A stretch of 64,000 nt of DNA from Clavibacter michiganensis (GTDB lineage Bacteria; Actinomycetota; Actinomycetes; Actinomycetales; Microbacteriaceae), in NCBI RefSeq assembly GCF_002151125.1, contig NZ_MDJZ01000004.1, positions 1 to 64,000 of the forward strand. The letters are read 5' to 3'. Positions 57,370 to 64,000 of the stretch are shown one piece after another; position 1 is the stretch's first letter; each line of letters begins with the position of its first letter. The notes under the pieces are model-generated. The model saw only the letters and a list, made by a program, of their open reading frames with translations, did not search any database and was not told the DNA's origin. The position numbers were made by a program, and so were the translations under genes.

Positions 57370-58701
57370 TCACCGGTTGGGCTCTCGACGGATGACGAAC
57401 ACCGCGAGACGGCTGGACAGCAGCACGCTTTGCAGGACGAACGCGGACGCGAGGCCAATCGCCGCCCCTGCCGCCCCGGCTGTAATAGACCCCACGACGA
57501 CCCCTGCCAGGCAGGCGAAAGTCGTTACGACAGCCGTGATAGCCACGTAGTGCTTGAGGCCGAGGCCGAGCAGCAGTGTGCTCACGAGTGAGCTGGCGGA
57601 CGCGAAAACCAGCCCCCCGCAGGTCACCTGGAGCGCGAACGTCGCGCCGGAGTAATCGTCCCCGAGAAACACCGGGACCGCCCAGGGCATGGCGAGAATG
57701 AGCGCACCGTAGAAGAGGCCGAACACCGCCGTCGCGCCCACGACGAGCTTGCAGAGCGACGCGATCGTCGAGGAGGTGCGCTTGGACGCGGCCGGCAGCA
57801 AGATCGTGGCGAGCGAGTTGGGGAGGATCCGCAGCGGGTTGGTCAGCCGCGCGGCCGCCGCGTACAGGCCGGCCTGGGCGGGACCGGCGAAGGCGCTCGT
57901 CAAGGCGACGTCGAGATTCTGGATCTGCGAGGAGACGGAGTTGATCCAGTACGGGTACGAGCGCGACACGAGCTGCGACATGGTGTGCTGGGACGACGGG
58001 ACCAGGCGCTTCGAGACGTACACGTGGGCGAAGAACCACGAGAGCGCGGCGGCCACCGCGAACGCCAGGGCGATGGCCAGCATTGGCGGCGTGTCCGTCC
58101 ACGTGGAGAGGCCGACGAAGATCCCGAGACTCAGGACCCGGCGCAGCACGAGGTTCGTCACGTTGATCCACGAGTCCCCGTCCGCCAGCACCACGCCGAG
58201 CCACGCGTCGGCGTTCCTCTCCGCCGCGGCCCAGAGGGCGAAGGGCAGCAGCAGCCAGTACTGCGCATCGACGGCGACGGCGAGGAACACGCCAGTGACG
58301 AGGAGGAGCGCGGACAGCGCGATCGAGAACAGATTGTTGAGCTTCAGCGCCGCGGTCACGATCCCGTCGCGGGCGTCCCGGGCGCGCTCACGGACGATGA
58401 GCGTGGGAAGGCCGAGGTCGAGCAGGGTCTGCGGGATGGTGATGACGCCGTACGCAGCCGAGAAGAAACCAAACTGCGCGGGGGAGACCTCCCGCACGAG
58501 GAGGAGCATGATCGCCGCCTGCAACAGGGCAGCGATGATCTTGCCGGACGAAACCCAGAGGAACTGCAGACCGAGGCGATCCCGTCGCGATTCGACGCCG
58601 CCGTCCGCGGGTGCCCCAGGGACGCTGTCCTCCTCGCCGAACGAGTCGGCGGGGATGGTCGTCATACCGTGTTCCCGATCACTCGTCGCGCCGGCCGTCA
58701 A
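57370..58701 (-). CDS. polysaccharide flippase (Wzx-like, MOP superfamily)
   Basis: 443 aa, about twelve to fourteen membrane segments. FLWVSSGKIIAALLQAAIML, VSPAQFGFFSAAYGVITIPQ and SSQIQNLDVALTSAFAGPAQ are typical of Wzx/RfbX proteins that flip lipid-linked oligosaccharides. The TTG at 58701 overlaps the stop of the transferase gene and has GAGGGGG just upstream. The ATG at 58665 (MTTIPADSF) is the alternative start, 12 residues shorter. It moves the repeat unit outward, for polymerisation by a Wzy not clearly present in this part of the locus. Confidence 0.9.
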   Translation of the reverse strand: MTAGATSDREHGMTTIPADSFGEEDSVPGAPADGGVESRRDRLGLQFLWVSSGKIIAALLQAAIMLLLVREVSPAQFGFFSAAYGVITIPQTLLDLGLPTLIVRERARDARDGIVTAALKLNNLFSIALSALLLVTGVFLAVAVDAQYWLLLPFALWAAAERNADAWLGVVLADGDSWINVTNLVLRRVLSLGIFVGLSTWTDTPPMLAIALAFAVAAALSWFFAHVYVSKRLVPSSQHTMSQLVSRSYPYWINSVSSQIQNLDVALTSAFAGPAQAGLYAAAARLTNPLRILPNSLATILLPAASKRTSSTIASLCKLVVGATAVFGLFYGALILAMPWAVPVFLGDDYSGATFALQVTCGGLVFASASSLVSTLLLGLGLKHYVAITAVVTTFACLAGVVVGSITAGAAGAAIGLASAFVLQSVLLSSRLAVFVIRREPNR

Positions 58702-60263
58702 TACGCCCCCTCACGCCGCAGCACAGCCCGTGCCGTCTTCCACAGGATCACGAGATCCCCCACGATCGACCAGTTCTCGACGTAGTAGAGGTCGAGCCGC
58801 ACGCTGTCCTCCCACGACAGGTTCGAGCGGCCGCTCACCTGCCAGAGCCCGGTGATCCCGGGCTTCACGAGGAAGCGCCGGTGCACCTTCGTCTCGTACG
58901 CCTCCACCTCGCGCGCCAGCGGCGGGCGCGGACCCACGAGCGACATGCTGCCGTTGAGGACGTTCACGAGCTGCATCAGCTCGTCGAGGCTGTACCGGCG
59001 GAGGAAGCGACCGATCGGGGTGACCCGCGGGTCGTCCTTCATCTTGAATAGCACGGAGTTGCCGGCATCCCGCGACTGCTTCTCGAGCTCGAGGAGGCGG
59101 GCCTCCGCGTCCGTGACCATCGTGCGGAACTTGAGCATCTGGAACGGGCGCCCGTTGATGCCGACCCGCTCCTGGCGGAACAGCACGGGCCCCGGGGTGC
59201 TGAGCCGGATGGTCATCGCGATGACGAGGAGCAGGGGAGAGGCGACGACGAGGATCAGCGTGCTCGCGACGATGTCGAAGGCGCGCTTGGCGAACAGCTT
59301 GGTGCCCTCGTAGCGCGGCGTCTCCACGTGGATGAGCGGCAGGCCGGCGACCGGCCGGGTGTGGATGCGGGGGCCGCCGATGTCGGTGAGGCTCGGCGCG
59401 ACCACGAGGTGCTGGCGACCGGGCTCGAGCGACCAGCTGAGCTCGCGGATCCGCTCCGGCGACAGCTCGTCGTTGCTGGCGATGACGATGGTGTCCGCGT
59501 CTACCGCGCGCATGGCGGCCTGCAGGTCGTCGAGCTTGCCGAGCACGGGGATCCCGGTGCCGGGCAGCGTCGCCGCGATGACGCCCGAGGGGATGCACGC
59601 CCCGACCACGTGGTACCCGGCGTAGGGCTGGCGGGCGAGCTCGCGGGCGAGGAAGCCCGTCGACGCCTCGGATCCGATCAGCAGCACGCGGGACGAGTAG
59701 CGGCCCTTGGCCCGCTGCACGTTCAGCCACTGCCGCCACATCCAGCGGCTGAGGACGAGCGTGACGAGGCCCAGGGGCAGGGCGATGATGACGTAGCCGC
59801 GGGCGAAGTCGATGCGGCCGAGGAAGGCGACGATGGCGACCAGGCCGAACAGACGCACCGTCGCGTCGAGGATCAGCCGGTACTCCTGGGGGCCGGTGCC
59901 GAGCACGCGGTAGCCGCGGGTGCCGTACAGGCCCAGGGCGACCATCCAGCTCGCGATGATGACGACCGATATGACCGAGTAGCTGACGGCGACGTCCTCG
60001 GGGCGGCCGGTGAACTGGACGTCGGAGGTCTCGAACCCGAACCACGCGATCTGCACGCCGAAGACGACCCAGATGAGCACGAGCAGGTCGGTGACGACGA
60101 GGCCCATGGCGTAGACGCGGCGCCAGTCGTGCGCCCGAGCACCGTCGGCCTCGGTGAGCGGTCCGACGTCCGGGCGCGCGCCCTTGGCGGATCTGCCCGT
60201 CGCACGCCGACGCGTGCCGGCCTCCCGTGCTCCTGCGTCCTGCGTGGTCTTCTGTTCGATCAT
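58698..60263 (-). CDS. undecaprenyl-phosphate sugar-phosphate transferase (WcaJ/WbaP type)
   Basis: 521 aa initiating enzyme of exopolysaccharide assembly, moving a sugar-1-phosphate to the polyprenyl carrier. The N-terminal half has about four or five membrane helices and a nucleotide-fold soluble domain (SRVLLIGSEASTGFLARELA). The C-terminal bacterial sugar transferase domain has KLFAKRAFDIVASTLILVVA, QERVGINGRPFQMLKFRTMV, LRRYSLDELMQLVNVLNGSM and VKPGITGLWQVSGRS. It heads the minus-strand set and has its own 168-bp upstream region. Confidence 0.95.
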   Translation of the reverse strand: MIEQKTTQDAGAREAGTRRRATGRSAKGARPDVGPLTEADGARAHDWRRVYAMGLVVTDLLVLIWVVFGVQIAWFGFETSDVQFTGRPEDVAVSYSVISVVIIASWMVALGLYGTRGYRVLGTGPQEYRLILDATVRLFGLVAIVAFLGRIDFARGYVIIALPLGLVTLVLSRWMWRQWLNVQRAKGRYSSRVLLIGSEASTGFLARELARQPYAGYHVVGACIPSGVIAATLPGTGIPVLGKLDDLQAAMRAVDADTIVIASNDELSPERIRELSWSLEPGRQHLVVAPSLTDIGGPRIHTRPVAGLPLIHVETPRYEGTKLFAKRAFDIVASTLILVVASPLLLVIAMTIRLSTPGPVLFRQERVGINGRPFQMLKFRTMVTDAEARLLELEKQSRDAGNSVLFKMKDDPRVTPIGRFLRRYSLDELMQLVNVLNGSMSLVGPRPPLAREVEAYETKVHRRFLVKPGITGLWQVSGRSNLSWEDSVRLDLYYVENWSIVGDLVILWKTARAVLRREGAY

Positions 60264-60431
60264 CGTCCCCCCAAGCCGATGGTGCGTCCCCCTGAGACGA
60301 CGTCGGCTCTTGGGGTCGAGACTACAGGCGTCGCCGCCGGTCCTCGGCGGCGCAGGCCTGTCGGGCCCCGACGCGACGCTCGCGGGACGGTCACGCAGGG
60401 CGAGGCGCTGATCCGGGCGGACCCGGGCCGG
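60264..60431 (-). promoter_or_regulatory. upstream region of the exopolysaccharide transferase gene
   Basis: 168 bp between the hypothetical gene at 60432 and the initiating transferase. The ribosome-binding site is a GGGGGGA run just before the ATG, as in front of gmd. An inverted repeat, GCGTCGCCGCCGG / CCTCGGCGGCGC, lies around 60328-60355. No sigma-factor boxes could be assigned. Confidence 0.35.
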
Positions 60432-60719
60432 TCAGATCCGCGTCCAGGTCCCTCCGTCGCGGCGCGTGATGCTCGCGCGCGGGATGTCCACGAGCCCGGC
60501 AGCGCGAGCCCGGACGGCGCCGGCGATGCGCTCCGCCGCCTGGTCGTCCTCCGCGGTGAACCGCACGGACAACCGGGGCTCACCGCGCACGACCTGGATG
60601 TCGTTTGCCTCGAGGGTGGCGAGGCGGGCGGCCTCCGCCGCGGCGGCCGGGAGCACGGCGGCGGGGTCGGCACCCGGTCGCAGCGCGCCGACGGTCATGG
60701 TGATGCGATAGGAGGGCAC
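60432..60719 (-). CDS. small hypothetical protein
   Basis: 95 aa, not recognised. It starts YRITMTVGALRPGADPAAVL, then an Ala-rich helix, then VVRGEPRLSVRFTAEDDQAA and a terminal DIPRASITRRDGGTW. The alternating strand-helix pattern suggests a small alpha/beta (ferredoxin-like) fold. No membrane segment. It lies between the cold-shock gene and the exopolysaccharide transferase on the same strand and may share a transcript with either. Confidence 0.6.
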   Translation of the reverse strand: MPSYRITMTVGALRPGADPAAVLPAAAAEAARLATLEANDIQVVRGEPRLSVRFTAEDDQAAERIAGAVRARAAGLVDIPRASITRRDGGTWTRI

Positions 60720-60756
60720 GGTCCATGGTGACGCACGCGAGCCGACGCGTTAAATG

Positions 60757-60792
60757 GAGAACGGCCCCGACCACATGGTCGGAGCCGTTCTC
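60757..60792 (-). terminator. hairpin downstream of the cold-shock gene
   Basis: GAGAACGGC and CCGACCA on one side match GGTCGG and GCCGTTCTC on the other around a short loop, with one mismatch. It lies about 45 bases after the cspA-like stop and upstream of the 60432 gene, so it can end the cold-shock transcript. Confidence 0.7.
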
Positions 60793-60835
60793 GGAAGCTC
60801 AGCGTGCTGCGCTCACCAGAGGCGAGCGGGTGGCA

Positions 60836-61039
60836 TTAGAGCGGGCGGATGTTCTCAGCCTGAGGACCCTTGGGGCCCTGGGCGACCTCGAACTCGACCT
60901 TCTGGTTCTCGTCGAGCGACTTGTAGCCGCCCGTCGCGATCGCGGAGTAGTGAGCGAACACATCCGCGGTTCCGTTGTCGGGAGCGATGAAGCCGAAGCC
61001 CTTTTCAGCGTTGAACCACTTGACGGTGCCTGTTGCCAT
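60836..61039 (-). CDS. cold-shock domain protein (CspA family)
   Basis: 67 aa single OB-fold nucleic-acid chaperone. RNP1 is KGFGFIAP and RNP2 is DVFAHYSAI, after [14 protein letters not shown]. It binds single-stranded RNA/DNA and keeps mRNA unfolded. The ribosome-binding site GAAGGA is eight bases from the ATG. It has a long upstream region (257 bp to the divergent polymerase gene), usual for csp genes whose 5' leader controls translation, and a hairpin terminator downstream. Confidence 0.96.
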   Translation of the reverse strand: MATGTVKWFNAEKGFGFIAPDNGTADVFAHYSAIATGGYKSLDENQKVEFEVAQGPKGPQAENIRPL

Positions 61040-61296
61040 GACGAAATTTCCTTCAAAAGAGATGCATCGATCCCGGGACCCGGGACCGCGGGTCGCCTGC
61101 CCCTCGTGATCCCTCCGGCGGACCGGGCGGATCGTGACTAGCTGACGACTTGTGACCAACCCTAGCGGGTGAAACGGCGCGAACGGGGGATGCGCGCAGA
61201 TTCTCGTCCGGTGTTTCCCTCCGTGACGCCCTGTGGGGGAGCGGCGGGCGCCACCGGGAGCGGATCGGCGTCGGACGCGGGCGGGATGATGAGGGC
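61040..61296. promoter_or_regulatory. divergent intergenic region of csp and the polymerase gene
   Basis: 257 bp with no gene. The csp side (61040-61075) is AT-richer and holds the GAAGGA site. GATCCCGGGACCCGGGACC-like repeats at about 61070-61090 can fold and might be part of a cold-responsive 5' leader. Promoter boxes not assigned. Confidence 0.35.
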
Positions 61297-62967
61297 ATGC
61301 ACATCCTGGTCGCGCGCACGCCCTCCGGCGTGCGGCTCGTCGACCTCGACGCGACCGGCGTCGTCACCGGCGTGCGCGACGTCCCCACCGCCGGCTGGCC
61401 CGCGGTCGCCGCTGCGCGCGAGCGGGCGAACCCCGCTCCCCGCTGGGTGTGGGACGACACCGCCGTCTGGGCGCGTCAGCTGATCGCGGCCGGCGTGCGC
61501 GTTGCCCGGTGCCACGACCTGCGGCTCTGCCACGCGATCCTCCGGCTCTCGACGCAGACCGCCGACAGCGCGCTCGCCCGGCAGCCCGCCGGCCCCTGGG
61601 ACCGGGCGGCCCCTGCCGAGCGCGAGCCCTCAGCCTCCGCGACCCTGTTCGACGACCTCGACGCACCCGAGGGCCGCTCGCCGGACGAGCTCGTCGCCGA
61701 GCTCCGGCTCCAGCTCGAGGCGGTGGCGACCAGCGCGGAGCCCGGCCGCCTGCGCCTCCTCCTCGCGGCGGAGTCGGCCGGCGCCCTCGTGGCCGCGGAG
61801 ATGACCGCCGACGGCCTGCCGTGGGACACCGCCGTCCACGACGCGCTGCTGGTCGACCTGCTCGGCGGACGCCCCGCGCACGGCGGCGCGCCTCCCGCGC
61901 TCCTGCGCCTCGCCGCGCGGATCCGGGAGATCCTCGCCGCCCCCGACCTCAACGTCGACAGCCCGCCGGACGTGCTCCGGGCGCTCCGCCGGGCCGGCAT
62001 CGACGCGTCGAGCACACGGCAGTGGGAGCTGCAGGAGATCGACCACCCCGTCATCGCCCCGCTCCTGGAGCACAAGAAGCTGTCCCGCCTGCTCACCGCC
62101 AACGGCTGGACCTGGATGGAGACGTGGATCCGCGACGGCCGCTTCCACCCCGAGTACGTGCCCGGCGGCGTCGTCACCGGCCGGTGGGCCGCCAACGGGG
62201 GCGGTGCGCTGCAGCTGCCCCGGCAGATCCGCTCGGCCGTCCGCGCGGATCCCGGCTGGCGGCTCGTCGTCGCCGACGCCGCGCAGCTCGAGCCGCGCGT
62301 GCTCGCGGCGCTGGCCGAGGACCGGGCCATGGCCGACGCCGGCCGGGGCACCGACCTGTACCAGGGCCTCGTCGACGCCGGCGTCGTGGACACGCGCGCG
62401 CACGCCAAGGTCGCGATGCTCGGCGCCATGTACGGCGCGACCTCGGGCGAGAGCGGCCGCCTGATGCCGCGGCTCGTGCGTGCCTACCCGCGGGCCACCG
62501 GATACGTGGAGCGCGCGGCGCGGGCGGGGGAGAGCGGGGGCGTGGTGAGCACGCGGCTCGGGCGGTCGTCCCCGCCTCCCGGCGACGGGTGGCTCGACGT
62601 GCAGCAGATCGGCCGCGCGGGCGAGGCGTCGGCGGCCGACGCCGCCCGCGCCCGCACGTCCGCCCGCGATCAGGGGCGGTTCACGCGCAACTTCGTCGTC
62701 CAGGGCAGCGCCGCCGAGTGGGCGCTCTGCTGGCTGGCCGGGCTCCGGCGACGGCTGGCCGCCATGGAGCGACCCGGCTCCCGCCCGCACCTCGTCTTCT
62801 TCCTGCACGACGAGGTCATGGTGCACGCGCCGGACGACCGCGTCGACGAGGTGCGCGGGGCCGTGGCCGAGGCCGCCGCGGAGGCCGGCCGCCTGCTGTT
62901 CGGCGACGCGCCCGTCGACTTCCCCGTCACGATCGCCGTCGTCGACGACTACGCGCAGGCCAAGTGA
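61297..62967 (+). CDS. family-A DNA polymerase with degenerate N-terminal exonuclease region
   Basis: 556 aa, much shorter than PolA and lacking the 5'-3' exonuclease. The polymerase domain is intact: motif A as [19 protein letters not shown] (catalytic Asp about 327), motif B as [18 protein letters not shown], motif C as [10 protein letters not shown] (catalytic Asp about 505). The N-terminal 180 residues fit a reduced 3'-5' exonuclease fold without a clear acidic set. This is the small PolI-like protein that actinobacteria carry besides PolA; its repair role is poorly defined. It stands alone, followed by a bidirectional hairpin. Confidence 0.9.
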   Translation: MHILVARTPSGVRLVDLDATGVVTGVRDVPTAGWPAVAAARERANPAPRWVWDDTAVWARQLIAAGVRVARCHDLRLCHAILRLSTQTADSALARQPAGPWDRAAPAEREPSASATLFDDLDAPEGRSPDELVAELRLQLEAVATSAEPGRLRLLLAAESAGALVAAEMTADGLPWDTAVHDALLVDLLGGRPAHGGAPPALLRLAARIREILAAPDLNVDSPPDVLRALRRAGIDASSTRQWELQEIDHPVIAPLLEHKKLSRLLTANGWTWMETWIRDGRFHPEYVPGGVVTGRWAANGGGALQLPRQIRSAVRADPGWRLVVADAAQLEPRVLAALAEDRAMADAGRGTDLYQGLVDAGVVDTRAHAKVAMLGAMYGATSGESGRLMPRLVRAYPRATGYVERAARAGESGGVVSTRLGRSSPPPGDGWLDVQQIGRAGEASAADAARARTSARDQGRFTRNFVVQGSAAEWALCWLAGLRRRLAAMERPGSRPHLVFFLHDEVMVHAPDDRVDEVRGAVAEAAAEAGRLLFGDAPVDFPVTIAVVDDYAQAK

Positions 62968-62983
62968 GCCGAGCCCGGACATG

Positions 62984-63017
62984 ACGACGCCCGGCCCCTC
63001 GGGGGACCGGGCGTCGT
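62984..63017. terminator. bidirectional hairpin between convergent genes
   Basis: ACGACGCCCGG pairs perfectly with CCGGGCGTCGT, and an inner CCCCTCGGGG extends the stem. It sits 17 bases after the polymerase stop and 17 before the end of the convergent small gene. Confidence 0.75.
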
Positions 63018-63033
63018 GGTGCCGTCGGGAGGA

Positions 63034-63222
63034 TCAGCCGCCGGAGGCGACGTCACCCGTGTGGTCGTCGCCGTCGCCCGAGTTGCTGCCGGAGCCGTCG
63101 GGGGTCGACCCGTCCGAGCCGCTCTCCGTCGTGACCGCGGAGGAGGACGACTCCTCGTGCTCCTCGGTGTGCGTCGTCGTGCCGTCGTCGTCGGTGGAGG
63201 TGCTCTCGTGATCTGTGCTCAT
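63034..63222 (-). CDS. small acidic Ser/Thr/Asp-rich protein
   Basis: 62 aa, very low complexity: almost entirely Ser, Thr, Asp, Glu, Gly and His (MSTDHESTSTDDDGTTTHTE at the start). No domain, signal or membrane segment. It probably is disordered. The ATG is 95 bases from the divergent DUF1684 gene. Such strings can appear by chance in GC-rich DNA, but the start position and the adjacent shared terminator support a real gene. Confidence 0.5.
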   Translation of the reverse strand: MSTDHESTSTDDDGTTTHTEEHEESSSSAVTTESGSDGSTPDGSGSNSGDGDDHTGDVASGG

Positions 63223-63317
63223 GGTCCGACCGTACGCTCGCGCTGCGCCGCGGGGAACCCCGGCGGCGGACACGCGGACGACTTGGCCGGCGGCCCCCCG
63301 ACGGCGAGGATGGGACC

Positions 63318-64000
63318 ATGACCGATCCCGCGACCGCCGCCCCCGCACCCACCGATCCGGCGGAGGTCCTCGCCGTCTACCGCTCGCGGCGCGAGCAGAT
63401 GGTGGTGCTACCGCAGGGGAACCTGGCGCTCGTCAACACCCAGTGGATCTCCCACGACGCCGCGCCGCAGCCCGTCTTCGGGATCCCCGGCACCTGGTCG
63501 CCGCTCGAGCCCGGCGTCTCCGGCCTGCGCGTCGAGGCCACCGCGGCGGACGGGCTCCGCGTCGACGGCGTCCTCGTGGACGGCGAGGCGATCGTCCGCG
63601 GTCGCGACGACCCGAAGCCGTCGTCCGTCGTCGCCAGCGACACGGTGTCGGCCTTCGTCATCGCGAGCGAGGAGGGCACGTACGCGCTCCGCGTGTGGGA
63701 CGCGCAGTCCGACGCGATCCGCGACTTCGGCGGCATCGACGCGTTCCCGTACTCCGAGGAGTGGGTCGTGGAGGCGGACTTCACGCCCATCGAGGGCGGC
63801 CGCGTCATGGGCTTCGAGCACCTCAAGGACGACGGCGCCACGAAGGAGAAGATCGTGCCCGGCGAGATCACCTTCACGAAGGACGGCGTCGACTACTCGC
63901 TCGCCGCCTTCCGCGAGGGACGCGCGCTCCTGCTCGTCTTCTCGGACGCCACCAGCGGCGAGTCCACCTACGGCGTCGGACGGTTCCTGATGGTCGCGCC
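63318..64000 (+). CDS. DUF1684 domain protein, cut by the window end
   Basis: 227 aa visible, frame still open at the right edge. It begins MTDPATAAPAP, then AEVLAVYRSRREQMVVLPQG. The DUF1684 signature comes late: DGVDYSLAAFREGRALLLVF and DATSGESTYGVGRFLMV. Cytoplasmic, no catalytic residues known with certainty; function of the family is not established. Only about 40-50 residues are likely missing. Confidence 0.8.
   Translation, partial: MTDPATAAPAPTDPAEVLAVYRSRREQMVVLPQGNLALVNTQWISHDAAPQPVFGIPGTWSPLEPGVSGLRVEATAADGLRVDGVLVDGEAIVRGRDDPKPSSVVASDTVSAFVIASEEGTYALRVWDAQSDAIRDFGGIDAFPYSEEWVVEADFTPIEGGRVMGFEHLKDDGATKEKIVPGEITFTKDGVDYSLAAFREGRALLLVFSDATSGESTYGVGRFLMVA

Overview
The window is GC-rich DNA from an actinobacterium. 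Gene content and order (single-chain glycyl-tRNA synthetase, RecO-UppS, Dus-Dgt-DnaG, an actinobacterial LeuA with a Leu-codon leader peptide, a fucose-type exopolysaccharide locus) fit the Microbacteriaceae, most likely a Clavibacter. The genus is inferred from protein character, not from a search.

Positions 1-18160 are mostly housekeeping: a response regulator, a hydrolase/aminoacyl-lipid-synthase pair, leuL-leuA, a UPF0126 membrane protein, recO-uppS, a Gfo/Idh/MocA oxidoreductase, glyS, a YbaK-type deacylase, a DsbA/FrnE-like oxidoreductase, dus, dgt and dnaG. Positions 18361-26016 carry a Dpp/Opp-type peptide ABC importer with a double ATPase, a third ATPase and a 2-hydroxyacid dehydrogenase. 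A beta-propeller lactonase follows.

Positions 27494-37426 hold the most unusual locus. A Fur/Zur-like palindrome precedes a 62-codon gene encoding two near-identical 24-residue repeats, and a perfect 13-bp hairpin follows that gene. Next come an ocin-ThiF-like leader-binding protein, an S15/CocE-type hydrolase, two YcaO proteins that both end in PxPxP, a FecBCD-type importer (permease, ATPase, lipoprotein) and an EntS-like MFS exporter. I read this as an azoline-type RiPP cluster wired like a metallophore system: metal-responsive promoter, peptide maker, exporter and importer. The metallophore role is inference.

A tRNA-Asn at 37480 is followed by a decayed accessory stretch (37.6-44.4 kb). 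It contains an SGNH hydrolase, an acyltransferase-3 pseudogene, an approximately 1.1-kb gene-free stretch, an O-antigen-ligase-like protein and an intact acyltransferase. A 513-bp direct repeat flanks that acyltransferase; it duplicates all but the 5' end of the peptide deformylase gene.

From 45.0 to 60.3 kb come a DMT-like transporter, a GT4 glycosyltransferase, a tRNA with CAT anticodon (elongator Met), an acyltransferase-SGNH fusion, and an exopolysaccharide locus. That locus has gmd and GDP-L-fucose synthase, glycosyltransferases, a WcaF-like acetyltransferase, a flippase and an initiating sugar-phosphate transferase. The window ends with a small hypothetical gene, a cold-shock protein, an actinobacterial family-A DNA polymerase, a small acidic protein and a truncated DUF1684 gene.
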